Part shown: piece after piece, positions 8,688 to 17,979 of the stretch | Layout: the number at the start of each line of letters is the position of its first letter | How positions within the stretch are numbered: the stretch's first letter is position 1 | Assembly: GCA_964393825.1 (NCBI GenBank) | Contig: CAYMUY010000009.1 | Coordinates: 43,530-107,529, forward strand | Direction of reading: 5' to 3' | Source: PFJX01 sp964393825 | GTDB taxonomy: Bacteria > Pseudomonadota > Gammaproteobacteria > Burkholderiales > Thiobacillaceae | Length of the DNA stretch: 64,000 nucleotides | Made by a program: the position numbers and the translations under genes | Notes under the pieces: model-generated | Told to the model about the DNA's origin: nothing | The model's input: the letters and a program-made list of their open reading frames with translations, nothing else | Database searches by the model: none

Positions 8688-8872
8688 TGCTGGGTATCCG
8701 CCTCCTTCTGATCCTGATCGGCGGCTTCCTGGTAGTCAGCCTGCTCGGCTACGCCGTCAGCCGCGATCCGCGCTGGCTGCGCTTCGCCGGTCTCGGGCTG
8801 AAGGGCGGTCTGGCGCTGATCCTGCTGCTCATGCTGGTGTATCTGGCCGAACGCCTGATCATGGTGGTGTGA
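8687..8872 (+). CDS. Small membrane protein downstream of lpxC
   Basis: 61 aa starting MLGIRLLLILIGGFLV. Two hydrophobic helices (about residues 5-23 and 38-55) are separated by a short basic loop, SRDPRWLRF. The start codon overlaps the lpxC stop (TGATG), so it is translationally coupled. I do not recognise a named family. Topology and coupling suggest an envelope role, but this is inference from position only. Confidence 0.7.
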   Translation: MLGIRLLLILIGGFLVVSLLGYAVSRDPRWLRFAGLGLKGGLALILLLMLVYLAERLIMVV

Positions 8873-8885
8873 CCACCGGCGCCGC

Positions 8886-10115
8886 TCAGGTGCGATATTC
8901 GGCGTTGATCTTCACGTAGTCATAGGAAAAATCGCAGGTCCACACCGTCGCGACCGTGTTGCCGCGCGCGAGATCGACGCGCACCGCGATCTCCGGGGCG
9001 GCCATCACGCGGGCGCCTTCCTCTTCGCGATAGGACGCGGCGCGGCCGCCGTTCTCAGCGACCAGGACATTGCCCAGCCAGAGACGGATGCGGTCGACGT
9101 CGAGATCGTCGATGCCGGCATAGCCGATGGCGGCGAGGATGCGGCCAAGGTTGGGGTCGGAAGCGAAGAACGCGGTCTTTACCAGGGGCGAGCGGGCGAT
9201 GGCGTAGGCCACCTGCTTGCATTCGGCCTCGTCGCGGCCGCCCTCCACCCGGACTTCCATGAACTTGGTGGCGCCCTCGCCATCGCGCACGATGGCCTGA
9301 GCCAGTTCGACCATCACTTCGGTGATGACGGCCTGGAGGGAATCAAAGCGGGAATCGCCGTCGTCCATGATCACCGGCGCGGGCGTGGCGCCGGTGGCGA
9401 TCAGGATGCAGGAATCATTGGTGGAGGTGTCGCCATCCACCGTGATGCAGTTGAATGACTTGTTCACCGCGTGGCGCAGCATGGCTTCCAGCGCCTCGCA
9501 GGAGACCGGGGCGTCGGTGGCGACGAAGGAGAGCATGGTCGCCATGTTGGGATGGATCATACCGGAACCCTTGGCGATGCCGGTCACCGCGAATTCGACA
9601 CCGTCGAGGGATGCCTTGCGCGACGTGGCCTTGGCGACGATGTCGGTGGTCATGATCGCTTCCGCAGCCGCCGCCCAGTTGCCCGGCTGGAGGTCGGCAA
9701 GGGCGGCGGGGAGGGCGGCGATGATCTTGTCGTGCTGCAGGGGCTCCAGGATCACGCCGGTGGAGAAGGGCAGTACCTGCTCCGGCCTGATGTTGAGGTT
9801 CTCCGCCACGGCGGCGCAGGTCGCGCGGGCACGGCGCAAGCCCTCCTCGCCGGTGCCGGCGTTGGCGTTGCCGGTATTCACCACCAGGGCGCGGATGCCG
9901 CCCTCCTGGTGCAGGTGTTCCTTGCACACGGTCACCGGCGCGGCGCAGAAGCGGTTCTGGGTGAACACCCCCACCACTTCGGCATCGTGCGGCAGGGTCA
10001 TCACCAGGACATCGCGGCGCCCGGGCTTCTTGATGCCGGCGGAAGCAATGCCCAGTTCAACACCGGGAACGGAAAGCAGGGAGGCGGGATCGGGGGCGCG
10101 GAGGTTGACGGGCAT
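8886..10115 (-). CDS. argJ: ArgJ, glutamate N-acetyltransferase / amino-acid acetyltransferase
   Basis: Recycles the acetyl group from N-acetylornithine to glutamate in arginine synthesis. 409 aa precursor. The autoproteolysis signature is present as GIAKGSGMIHPNMATMLSF: cleavage before the Thr of MATML yields alpha and beta subunits and exposes the catalytic Thr. NRFCAAPV, NTGNANAGTG and the C-terminal YVKINAEYRT are family-typical. It lies 90 bases after tldD in the same direction. Whether it also uses acetyl-CoA cannot be decided from sequence. Confidence 0.97.
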   Translation of the reverse strand: MPVNLRAPDPASLLSVPGVELGIASAGIKKPGRRDVLVMTLPHDAEVVGVFTQNRFCAAPVTVCKEHLHQEGGIRALVVNTGNANAGTGEEGLRRARATCAAVAENLNIRPEQVLPFSTGVILEPLQHDKIIAALPAALADLQPGNWAAAAEAIMTTDIVAKATSRKASLDGVEFAVTGIAKGSGMIHPNMATMLSFVATDAPVSCEALEAMLRHAVNKSFNCITVDGDTSTNDSCILIATGATPAPVIMDDGDSRFDSLQAVITEVMVELAQAIVRDGEGATKFMEVRVEGGRDEAECKQVAYAIARSPLVKTAFFASDPNLGRILAAIGYAGIDDLDVDRIRLWLGNVLVAENGGRAASYREEEGARVMAAPEIAVRVDLARGNTVATVWTCDFSYDYVKINAEYRT

Positions 10116-10205
10116 GGCGACGGGAAAGGGATGGAAACGACGTGATTCTAATGGAGCACGCCGATTTTCCCGGGCTCTATACGATGGCGGCGTGCCGGCA
10201 GGCTG

Positions 10206-11672
10206 CTAGGAGGTGCCGCCCACCGTCAGGCCATCCACCCGCAGCGTCGGCTGACCGACGCCCACCGGCACGCTCTGGCCTTCCTTGCCGCAGGTGCCGA
10301 CACCGGGGTCGAGTTTCATGTCGTTGCCGATCATCGAGACCCGGGTGAGCACGTCCGGGCCGTTGCCGATCAGGCTGGCCCCCTTCACCGGGCGGGTGAT
10401 GCGGCCGTCCTCGATGAGATAGGCCTCGGCCGCCGAGAACACGAACTTGCCGCTGGTGATGTCGACCTGTCCGCCGCCGAAGTTGGCGGCATAGAGGCCT
10501 TTTTTCACCGAGGCGATGATCTCGGCGGGATCCCTGCCCTGGTCTCCCTGGCCCGCCAGCATGTAGGTGTTGGTCATGCGCGGCATCGGCAGGTGGGCGA
10601 AGGATTCCCGGCGGCCGTTGCCGGTCGGCGCCATGCCCATCAGGCGGGCGTTCATGGCGTCCTGCATGTAGCCCTTGAGAATGCCGTTTTCGATCAGCAC
10701 GGTGGCTTGCGTCGGGTTGCCTTCATCGTCGACATTGAGCGAGCCACGGCGGTCGGCGAGGGTGCCGTCGTCGACCACGGTGACGCCGTCCGCCGCCACC
10801 CGCTGGCCGATGCGTCCGGAAAAGGCGGAGGAACCCTTGCGGTTGAAGTCACCTTCGAGGCCGTGGCCGATGGCTTCGTGCAGCAGGATGCCCGGCCAGC
10901 CGGCGCCCAGAACCACGGTCATGTTGCCGGCCGGCGCGGGAATCGCGTCGAGGTTGGTCAGGGCCTGCGCCACCGCCAGTTGCGCATACTCGCGTAATTG
11001 ATCATCGCTGAAGTGCGCGTAGCTGAAGCGGCCACCGCCGCCCGCGGACCCCTGTTCGCGGCGGCCATCCTGCTCGACGATGACCTGCAGCGAAACGCGA
11101 ACCAATGGCCGCACGTCGGCGGCGACGCGGCCGTCCAGGCGCGCCACCAGGATCACTTCGTATTCGCCGGCGAGGCTGGCCATCACCTGGCTGACCCTCG
11201 GGTCGAGCTCGCGCGCGTATTTCTCCAGGCGGTGCAGCAAGGCCACCTTGTTCGCCTCGGTCAGGGTCGCCAGTGGATCGATCGGCGCGTACAGCGCGCG
11301 GCCATGCACCTGGCTTTGCACCCGCGCGCTGGCGGACTGGCCGGCGGCGGCGATGGCGCGGACAGTGGTCGCGGCTTCCTTCATCGCCAGGAGGCTGATG
11401 TCGTCGGAATAGGCGAAGGCGGTGCGGTCGCCGGTCACGGCACGCACGCCAACCCCCTGGTCGATGTTGAAACTGCCGGACTTGACCTGGCCTTCCTCCA
11501 GGCTCCAGGCCTCGGAGCGGGAGTACTGGAAGTAGAGGTCGGCATCATCCACACGATGCGCGGCGAGCAGGCCGAACACCGCGTCGAGTTGCGCGAGGTC
11601 GAGGTCATTGGCCTGCAGCAATGTGCTTTCGGCGGTGGAGAAAAGGAACTGATGGGGGTCGACGGCGTTCAT
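10206..11672 (-). CDS. tldD: TldD, metalloprotease subunit
   Basis: TldD/PmbA-family peptidase subunit; with TldE/PmbA it degrades unfolded or modified peptides in the cytoplasm. 488 aa from the ATG at 11672 (MNAVDPHQFLF). An upstream in-frame extension only translates the GC-rich gap. The zinc-site helix HEAIGHGLEGDFNRKGSS (HExxxH) is intact, and GVGVRAVTGDRTAFAYS and the C-terminal MIGNDMKLDPGVGTCGK are characteristic. The partner pmbA is not in this window. It follows the nitrilase gene, an order common in proteobacteria. Confidence 0.97.
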   Translation of the reverse strand: MNAVDPHQFLFSTAESTLLQANDLDLAQLDAVFGLLAAHRVDDADLYFQYSRSEAWSLEEGQVKSGSFNIDQGVGVRAVTGDRTAFAYSDDISLLAMKEAATTVRAIAAAGQSASARVQSQVHGRALYAPIDPLATLTEANKVALLHRLEKYARELDPRVSQVMASLAGEYEVILVARLDGRVAADVRPLVRVSLQVIVEQDGRREQGSAGGGGRFSYAHFSDDQLREYAQLAVAQALTNLDAIPAPAGNMTVVLGAGWPGILLHEAIGHGLEGDFNRKGSSAFSGRIGQRVAADGVTVVDDGTLADRRGSLNVDDEGNPTQATVLIENGILKGYMQDAMNARLMGMAPTGNGRRESFAHLPMPRMTNTYMLAGQGDQGRDPAEIIASVKKGLYAANFGGGQVDITSGKFVFSAAEAYLIEDGRITRPVKGASLIGNGPDVLTRVSMIGNDMKLDPGVGTCGKEGQSVPVGVGQPTLRVDGLTVGGTS

Positions 11673-11746
11673 CTGTGTCTCGTTGCGCCGGCAGGCTTGC
11701 CGGCTGCTGTGTGGTGGCCGGCGGGGCCGCCGGCCGGGCCTGGGTG
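11673..11746. other. GC-rich inverted repeats between nitrilase gene and tldD
   Basis: The 74-base gap contains CCGGCAGGCTTGCCGG (11689-11704) and GGCCGGCGGGGCCGCCGGCC (11717-11736), both near-perfect hairpins. No T-run and no GTAG head are present, so this is neither an obvious terminator nor a REP of the kind at 17.98 kb. Confidence 0.5.
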
Positions 11747-12661
11747 TCAGGAGGTGATCACGTCTACCTTGATGCCCTTGGCACATTCCAGGGTGCGGTG
11801 CTTCAAGGCGGGGAGACTTTGGCGCAAGCCCGCCTGGTAGGCCGGGTTGATGCCGGCAATGACGACGCCGGAACCGCGTGGCAGACGGTCGAGGACATTG
11901 CCCCAGGGGTCGACGATCATGCTGTCGCCATGGGTTTCGCGGCCGGAGATGTGATAGCCGCCCTGGGCGGGGGCGATCACATAGGCCTGGTTTTCGATGG
12001 CGCGGGCGCGAATCAGGATTTCGAAATGCGCCTTGCCGGTGGTGGCGGTGAAGGCGGCCGGCACCACGATCATGTCCACGTCGCCCATCGCCCGATACAA
12101 CTCGGGGAAGCGCAGGTCATAGCAGATCGACAGGCCGAGGCGGCCGAACGGGGTCTCCACCACCACCACGCGGTCGCCCGGCTCGATGGTGCTTTCCTCG
12201 CGGTAGTGCTCGTTGCCGAGGTCGAGGCCGAACAGGTGGATCTTGTCGTACCTGGCGGCCAGCTTGCCCTTGTCGTCATAGACCAGGCAGCTGTTGCGGA
12301 CCTTGCCGGGGTCGTCGCAGGCCATGGGTATGGAGCCGCCCACCAGCCAGATGCCGTGCTTCCTGGCCTGCGCGGCCAGGAATTTCTGCATCGGCCCCTT
12401 GCCCGGTTGTTCGCGCACCGCGATCTTGTCGGTGTCGTTGAGTCCCATGATGGAGAAGTTCTCCGGCAGCGCCACCAGCTTGGCGCCGGCCGCCGCCGCC
12501 ATGCCGATGAGACGTTCCGCCTCCGCCAGGTTGGCCGCCACATTGGGGCCGGAGGCCATCTGGATGGCCGCCACCCGGGTGACGCCGGTCGCTTCCTTGG
12601 CGGGCTTGGGGGCGGCGCGGGATTTGGTCTTGGCGAAGCTGGAGGGTTTGGCGCGGGTCAC
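11747..12661 (-). CDS. Nitrilase-superfamily carbon-nitrogen hydrolase
   Basis: Amidase of the Nit1/omega-amidase type. The Glu-Lys-Cys triad is visible: PENFSIMG (Glu), YDKIHLFGLD (Lys) and LSICYDLRFPELYR (Cys). 304 aa with a GTG start at 12661, chosen because AAGGA lies seven bases upstream; an alternative TTG at 12706 has no such signal. The N-terminal 30 residues are Lys/Ala/Pro-rich and probably disordered. By family and tldD neighbourhood it may hydrolyse deaminated glutathione, but that substrate is inference. Confidence 0.9.
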   Translation of the reverse strand: MTRAKPSSFAKTKSRAAPKPAKEATGVTRVAAIQMASGPNVAANLAEAERLIGMAAAAGAKLVALPENFSIMGLNDTDKIAVREQPGKGPMQKFLAAQARKHGIWLVGGSIPMACDDPGKVRNSCLVYDDKGKLAARYDKIHLFGLDLGNEHYREESTIEPGDRVVVVETPFGRLGLSICYDLRFPELYRAMGDVDMIVVPAAFTATTGKAHFEILIRARAIENQAYVIAPAQGGYHISGRETHGDSMIVDPWGNVLDRLPRGSGVVIAGINPAYQAGLRQSLPALKHRTLECAKGIKVDVITS

Positions 12662-12787
12662 TTGAGCATCCTTGCGGCGGGAGGGGTGTGGCTTGAGGGT
12701 ACACAAGGATTTCCATGCGCCGCAATAGCCAGGGGGGCCGTCAATGCATCATCGGAACATTCTGGACGCGCTGGCGAGCGCGCCGCG

Positions 12788-12823
12788 GTGTTGCCGGCCA
12801 CTTGCGGCAGATCCCGGCAACAC
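12788..12823. terminator. Hairpin after priA
   Basis: GTGTTGCCGG (12788-12797) and CCGGCAACAC (12814-12823) form a perfect 10-base stem with a 16-base loop, about 50 bases past the priA stop on the minus strand. There is no T-run, so termination is uncertain. No gene is seen in 12662-12873. Confidence 0.4.
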
Positions 12824-12873
12824 ACCCCTCATTGTCCGGGGGATGCATGGACGGCCCCTCCTGCGCCGAAGAC

Positions 12874-15060
12874 TCAGACATCCACCGGATCGACGTCCAG
12901 GGTCCATCTGACGCCACGCGCCGGCAGCGTCGCCAGCGCCTGCAGCCAGTCGTCGAGAAAGGCGCGCAGGCGGCTGCGCATGCCGGCTTGCAGCAACAGT
13001 TGCAGACGATGGCGGCCAGCGACGCGGAGCATCAGCGCCGGCACCGGGTCGAACAGTTCGATGCCCTGGCCGAGATCGACGCCGATCTCGCGGGCGGCCA
13101 GGAGGAAGCCCAGGGCCGCTTCTTCGCTGCTCGACTCGGCGCGCAGGACCGCCTGGTTGACGTAGGGCGGGAAGTCGGCGGAGCGGCGTTCGCGCAGGGC
13201 GGCTTCGGCGTAGCCGGGGTAATCATGGCGCACCACCGCCTGGTACAACGGGTGGCCCGGATAACGGGTCTGGATCAGCACCTCGCCGGGGTGCTCGGCG
13301 CGGCCGGCGCGGCCGGCGACCTGCATGAGCTGGGCGAACAGTCGTTCGCCGGCGCGGAAATCGGGCGAGACCAGCGCCTGATCGGCGCCGATCACGCCGA
13401 CCAGGGTGAGATGCGGAAAGTCATGCCCCTTGGCGACGATCTGGGTGCCCACCAGGATGTCCACCTCGCGCGCCGCGACACGGTCGCGCATCTCGGCGAA
13501 GGCGCCCTTGCGCGAGGCGCTGTCACGGTCGATGCGCAGGATGCGCGCCTCGGGGAATTGCTCCGCCAGGGTCTCCTCCAGCCGCTGGGTGCCGTGCCCC
13601 GCCGCGCGCAGGTCGACGCCGCCGCAGTCCGGGCAGGCCTCCGGCGGTCGCGCATTGAGGCCGCAATGGTGGCAGACCAGGCGATACCCGGCCGCATTTC
13701 CCGCGCCGGAGCGATGCAGCACCAGATGCGCGGAACAGCGCGGGCAGGGAAAGACATGGCCGCAGCCGTTGCAGAGCAGGGTAGGGGCATAGCCGCGGCG
13801 GTTGATGAACACCAGGCTCTGCTCACCGCGCGCCAGGGTGGCTTCGAGAGCGCTGCGCAAGGCACGGGTGAGACCCTGCTTGGGACGGTCGCCGCGACTA
13901 TCGATCAGCCTGACATGCGGCAGGTTGGACTGGGCATGGGCGCGGGCGGCGAGGCTGAGCAGCTGATAGCGGCCAGCCTTGGCATTCTTCCAGGACTCCA
14001 GCGACGGGGTGGCGGACCCCAGCACGACCGGCACGCCGGCCTGACGCGCGCGCCAGACCGCCACGTCGCGCGCGGAGTAGCGCATGCCTTCCATCTGCTT
14101 GTAAGAGGTGTCGTGCTCTTCGTCGACCACGATCAGGCCGAGCCGCGACAGGGGGGTGAAGACCGCCAGGCGGGTGCCCAGGATGATGTCGGCATCGCCA
14201 CGCAGGGCGGCCAGCCAGCCGGCGCGCCGCTCTCCGTCGGCGAGGCCGCTGTGCAGGCCGACCAGACGACGGTCCGGGAAGCGCTGGCGGAAGCGCTCGG
14301 TCAGTTGTGGGGTCAGGTGGATTTCCGGCACCAGGATCAGGGCCTGGCGGCCGCGTGCCAGGACATCGGCGACCAGGCGCAGATAGATCTCGGTCTTGCC
14401 GCTGCCGGTGACGCCATGCAGTAGCCATGGCGAGAAGCCTTCGCCGGCGGCGTGGATCGCGTCGAGGACCGATGCCTGCTCTGCCGTCGCGGTCGGGATG
14501 GGCCCCGTGTCGCCGCTCGCCGGCGCGGTGGCGACCGCTTCCACCCAGCCGCGCTTGAGCCATTCGCGCAGCAGCACTTTCTCCCCCCCGGACAGTGTCG
14601 TGCGCGTCACGGGGCTTGCCAGCAGGCGCGCGGCGAGGGCGCGTTGTGCCGGTTTGCGCGCATCGATGCCGGCCAGCTCTACGCGGCCCGCCCCGCTTGG
14701 TGCATAGACAGCCGTGGTGGCTTCCTGCGTCGAGCGTCCGCCGCGGCGCAGGGCGGGGGGCAACAGACCGCTCAGGACCGCGCCCAGGGCGTGGTGGTAA
14801 TAGCCGGCGGTGAAGCGCGCCAGCGCCAGCAGATCCGCGGGCAGGGGTGGTGTATCGCGGTCGATCAGCCTGACTGCCTTCAGCGCTTCGGGCGCGACCT
14901 CGCTGTGTTGCACCAGTTCCACCAGCACGCCCACCCGGATGCGCGGCCCGAACGGCACCTCGACGCGCCGGCCGATGTCGGACGCCTCTGCCGTCGGCGC
15001 CAGATAGTCGAACAGGCGGTCGATCGGGGTGTCGAGCGCGATGCGGGCGATCGGGCTCAT
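12874..15060 (-). CDS. priA: PriA, primosomal replication-restart helicase
   Basis: 3'-5' DNA helicase that loads the replisome at stalled forks. 728 aa. Walker A HGVTGSGKTEIYL, DEEH box VVDEEHDTSYKQ, GSATPSLES and AGRAGR helicase motifs are present. The zinc-binding insert is complete, with Cys pairs in CNGCG, CPRC, CHHCG and CPDCGG. Start is the ATG at 15060; the TTG three codons earlier is poorly placed relative to the G-rich ribosome-binding run. The region immediately upstream carries a cluster of DnaA boxes. Confidence 0.97.
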   Translation of the reverse strand: MSPIARIALDTPIDRLFDYLAPTAEASDIGRRVEVPFGPRIRVGVLVELVQHSEVAPEALKAVRLIDRDTPPLPADLLALARFTAGYYHHALGAVLSGLLPPALRRGGRSTQEATTAVYAPSGAGRVELAGIDARKPAQRALAARLLASPVTRTTLSGGEKVLLREWLKRGWVEAVATAPASGDTGPIPTATAEQASVLDAIHAAGEGFSPWLLHGVTGSGKTEIYLRLVADVLARGRQALILVPEIHLTPQLTERFRQRFPDRRLVGLHSGLADGERRAGWLAALRGDADIILGTRLAVFTPLSRLGLIVVDEEHDTSYKQMEGMRYSARDVAVWRARQAGVPVVLGSATPSLESWKNAKAGRYQLLSLAARAHAQSNLPHVRLIDSRGDRPKQGLTRALRSALEATLARGEQSLVFINRRGYAPTLLCNGCGHVFPCPRCSAHLVLHRSGAGNAAGYRLVCHHCGLNARPPEACPDCGGVDLRAAGHGTQRLEETLAEQFPEARILRIDRDSASRKGAFAEMRDRVAAREVDILVGTQIVAKGHDFPHLTLVGVIGADQALVSPDFRAGERLFAQLMQVAGRAGRAEHPGEVLIQTRYPGHPLYQAVVRHDYPGYAEAALRERRSADFPPYVNQAVLRAESSSEEAALGFLLAAREIGVDLGQGIELFDPVPALMLRVAGRHRLQLLLQAGMRSRLRAFLDDWLQALATLPARGVRWTLDVDPVDV

Positions 15061-15471
15061 CGCCGGCAAGCCCCCCGGGGTGGCGCGCAGCGGGGGAAAA
15101 CCGCTGGCGTTGAAGGATTCATGTTGCAGAGCCGCATTCGATCTCGGTAATTAAATTGCGAAGTTAATGTGACTTCTTAGAAGAGGGCGCAAAGCCGGTG
15201 CGTGCCAAGGAGGTTTTAAAGTTGTCCACCGAACCTGTGGATAACCATGTGGACAAGCGGTCATGAAAGGGTCAAAAACGCTTGTACTACGGCACCTTAT
15301 CCCAACAGCCCAATTTTTGGGCAGTAAAAAATACATTAAATATCAATGGTTTATGTTTATGCCCCGAAACCCGGGTGGGCGCGGGTCGACGCGGAAGTCA
15401 AGCTCAAAAAATGTGCATAAGTTCTTGCTAATTTACTGCAAGCTGGTAGAGCGGCACCGTAGAGCCCTGGA
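15061..15471. promoter_or_regulatory. AT-rich intergenic region with four DnaA boxes upstream of priA
   Basis: A 411-base gap much richer in A+T than its surroundings. It holds TTGTCCACC (15222-15230), TGTGGATAA (15236-15244, perfect DnaA consensus on the minus strand), TGTGGACAA (15248-15256) and TGTGCATAA (15412-15420, perfect consensus TTATNCACA on the minus strand). Between the boxes lies an A/T-rich tract (15311-15360). No convincing gene is present. It must carry the priA promoter. The box density also fits a DnaA-bound origin or DnaA-titration site. Confidence 0.6.
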
Positions 15472-16947
15472 TCAGTGAGCCGCTGCGGCGGTCACGCCGG
15501 CGTCGGTGGGGGCGGAGAATCCATCCGACGTTTCCGTGGCCCATTCCACCAGGGCGTCCTGCGCGCGTCCCGCGGCTTCGGCGTTGCCGTGATTGATCAG
15601 GAAGACCACGACGCGACGGCCGCCATTCGGGGTGCGGGCGTAACCGGCCAGATTGCGCGCACCCTTGAGGCTGCCGCTCTTCAACCACGCCTGGCCACGG
15701 GCGGCGGAACCATTGAGCCGGTTTTTCTGGGTGCCTTCCACGCCCACCGCCGGCAGGGAAGCGGCAAACTCGAACCAGACCGGCTGCCGTGTGGCCCAGC
15801 GCAGGATACGGGCCAGGGCGAAGGCCGAGATGCGTTCGATGCGGGAGAGTCCGGAGCCGTTTTCCAGCACCAGCTTGCCGCATTCGAGATCGCGTTCGGC
15901 CAGCCAGTCGCGCAGCGCCCGCTCGCCCTTGTCCCAGGTGGCGGGGGCGCCGAAGCGGGCGGCGCCGAGATTGAGGAACAGCATCTTGGCCATGACGTTG
16001 TTGCTGAACTTGTTGGTGTCGCGCACCAGTTGTGCCACCGGGAGCGAGTCATGTTCGAGCAGTAGTCGGGCACCTGGCGGGGCGATGCCGCCGATCACGT
16101 CGCCAGCCAGGCGTCCGCCGAGTTCGCTCCAGAGCCGGCGGAACCAGGCGGCCGTGGTGGCCTCGGGCGACAACAGGTTGAGTGCGACGGTGCGGTCATC
16201 GCAGGCGGTGGCATAGCGGCCGCTCAGCGTCAGGGTATCGTCCGCCAGGGCCATCTGTTCGTGCTGGCCATTGCACGGACCGTCGCTGGCGATCATCTGG
16301 TTGGCGAGGGTGGGCGCGACCAGGGGCGGATCGAAGCGCGCCTGGATGCCCAGCACGTCGCTGGACAGGCGCAGCGACACGGTATTGAAGTTGACCAGCA
16401 GGGCCGCGGGCGGGGCATTGTAGGGTCGCAGCGGCGCCTCGTCGAAGGCGGCGGGGTCGATCGGGTCGAGGTGGTAATAGCTGCCGTCCAGCACCACGTC
16501 GCCATGGATTTCGCGCACGCCGCGCGCCCGGATCTCGCGCAGCAACAGCCAGAAGCGTTCCTGGGTCAGCGCCGGATCACCGCCTCCCTGCAGGATCAGG
16601 CGGCCGTCGAGAACGCCGTCCTTGAGCGTGCCGTCGAGCAGGGCGCGGGTTTTGAAGGTATGCGCGGAACCCCATTGGTCGAGCGCGGCGAGGGTGGTCA
16701 CCAGCTTCATGACCGAGGCGGGGTTCAGCGAGCGCTCGACACCATGCTCCAGCAGCGGCTGGGCGGCATCGAGGTCGTAGACGACAGCGGCGACATGGCT
16801 GTCCGGGACGCCGGCAAGACGCAGCGCCTTCGCCACGGGGGGCGGCAACTCGGCATGGGCCAGGCCGAGCCAGAATGACAGGGCTACTACGGCGAGACGG
16901 GCCCGGGACGCCGCCGGCGGCGCCTGGGTGACATCAACGCTCGGCAA
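15472..16947 (-). CDS. dacB: DacB/PBP4-type D-alanyl-D-alanine carboxypeptidase
   Basis: Periplasmic class C penicillin-binding protein (peptidase S13) acting on peptidoglycan stem peptides. 491 aa with an N-terminal export signal (residues 15-33, ending LGLAHAE). Active-site motifs: SVMK (S78/K81) in NPASVMKLVTT, SNN in TNKFSNNVMAKM, and KSG in WLKSGSLKGARN. The start appears to be TTG at 16947, overlapping the upstream epimerase by 14 bases; no in-frame ATG or GTG precedes the signal peptide. Coupling to sugar-nucleotide genes is unusual for dacB. Confidence 0.95.
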   Translation of the reverse strand: MPSVDVTQAPPAASRARLAVVALSFWLGLAHAELPPPVAKALRLAGVPDSHVAAVVYDLDAAQPLLEHGVERSLNPASVMKLVTTLAALDQWGSAHTFKTRALLDGTLKDGVLDGRLILQGGGDPALTQERFWLLLREIRARGVREIHGDVVLDGSYYHLDPIDPAAFDEAPLRPYNAPPAALLVNFNTVSLRLSSDVLGIQARFDPPLVAPTLANQMIASDGPCNGQHEQMALADDTLTLSGRYATACDDRTVALNLLSPEATTAAWFRRLWSELGGRLAGDVIGGIAPPGARLLLEHDSLPVAQLVRDTNKFSNNVMAKMLFLNLGAARFGAPATWDKGERALRDWLAERDLECGKLVLENGSGLSRIERISAFALARILRWATRQPVWFEFAASLPAVGVEGTQKNRLNGSAARGQAWLKSGSLKGARNLAGYARTPNGGRRVVVFLINHGNAEAAGRAQDALVEWATETSDGFSAPTDAGVTAAAAH

Positions 16948-17968
16948 GGTCTTCGACGTACCAGTCCATCGCTTCCAGCAGGCCTTCCTTGATGCGGTGG
17001 CTGGGTTCGTAGCCGAGCAGCCTCCGGGCCTTGCTGATGTCCGCCAGGGAATGGCGCACGTCGCCGGCGCGGAAGTCGCGGTAGCTGGGCTTGAAATCCT
17101 TCAGGTGCGGGAAGCGCGGTTCCAGGGTGGAGCGGATGGCCTCGAACAGGTCGTTCAGGGTGGTGCGGTCGCCCACCGCGACGTTGTAGACCTGGTTGGC
17201 GGCGTCCGGGTGTTCGGCGGTGGCGGCGAGCAGGTTGGCCTGCACGGTGTTGGCGATGTAGCAGAAGTCGCGGCTGGTCTCGCCGTCGCCGTTGATGAAT
17301 ACCGGCTCGTTTTTGACCATCGCCGCCGTCCACTTCGGCACCACGGCGGCATAAGCGCCTTCCGGATCCTGGTGGGCGCCGAAGATGTTGAAGTAGCGCA
17401 GGCCGATGCACTTGAAGCCGTAGGCGCGGGCGAACACCTCGGCGTATTGCTCGTTGACCAGCTTGGTCACGGCATAGGGCGACAAGGGCTTGCCGATCAC
17501 GTCCTCGACCTTGGGCAGGCCGGGATGGTCGCCGTAAGTGGAACTGGACGCGGCATAGACGAAACGCGCCACGCCGGCATCGCGCGCCGCCACCAGCATG
17601 TTGAGGAAGCCGTCGATGTTGGCGCCGTTGGTGGTGATGGGGTCTTCCAGCGAACGCGGCACCGAACCAAGCGCGGCCTGATGCAGCACGTAATCGACCC
17701 CTTTGCAGGCATGGTGGCAATCCATCTGGACGCGAATATCGCCCTCGTTGAACTTGAAGCGCGCCCACTGTTCCGGGGTGACCGCGTCGCAAATCTGCTT
17801 CAGGTTATGGCGATGCCCGGTGGCGAAGTTGTCCAGGCCGACCACGTTCTGGTCCAGCTTGAGCAGCGTTTCCAGCAGGTTGCAGCCGATGAAACCGGCC
17901 ACGCCGGTGATCAACCAGGTTTTCGGGGCGGTGGGTAGGTTCGCGCGGAGTAGTTCGTAGGCGGTCAT
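16934..17968 (-). CDS. UDP-N-acetylhexosamine C4-epimerase (WbpP/TviC-like)
   Basis: SDR-family NAD-dependent epimerase, 344 aa. NAD-binding motif TGVAGFIGCNLLE near residue 20, catalytic Ser/Thr region AASSSTYGD and YAVTKLVNE (Tyr-x-x-x-Lys). The N-terminal extension MTAYELLRANL and the RYFNIFGAHQDPEGAYAAVVPKW run are typical of WbpP/TviC enzymes that interconvert UDP-GlcNAc(A) and UDP-GalNAc(A). It follows the dehydrogenase gene after a 66-base gap filled by a REP pair, and overlaps dacB. The two enzymes together would make UDP-GalNAcA for a surface polysaccharide; no glycosyltransferases are nearby. Confidence 0.92.
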   Translation of the reverse strand: MTAYELLRANLPTAPKTWLITGVAGFIGCNLLETLLKLDQNVVGLDNFATGHRHNLKQICDAVTPEQWARFKFNEGDIRVQMDCHHACKGVDYVLHQAALGSVPRSLEDPITTNGANIDGFLNMLVAARDAGVARFVYAASSSTYGDHPGLPKVEDVIGKPLSPYAVTKLVNEQYAEVFARAYGFKCIGLRYFNIFGAHQDPEGAYAAVVPKWTAAMVKNEPVFINGDGETSRDFCYIANTVQANLLAATAEHPDAANQVYNVAVGDRTTLNDLFEAIRSTLEPRFPHLKDFKPSYRDFRAGDVRHSLADISKARRLLGYEPSHRIKEGLLEAMDWYVEDLAER

Positions 17969-17979
17969 GTGGGGGAAGG

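Noticed and set aside
15151..15336. 61-codon minus-strand frame in the DnaA-box region
   Set aside because: Low similarity to protein-like composition, no ribosome-binding site, and it overlaps the DnaA boxes and AT-rich tract.
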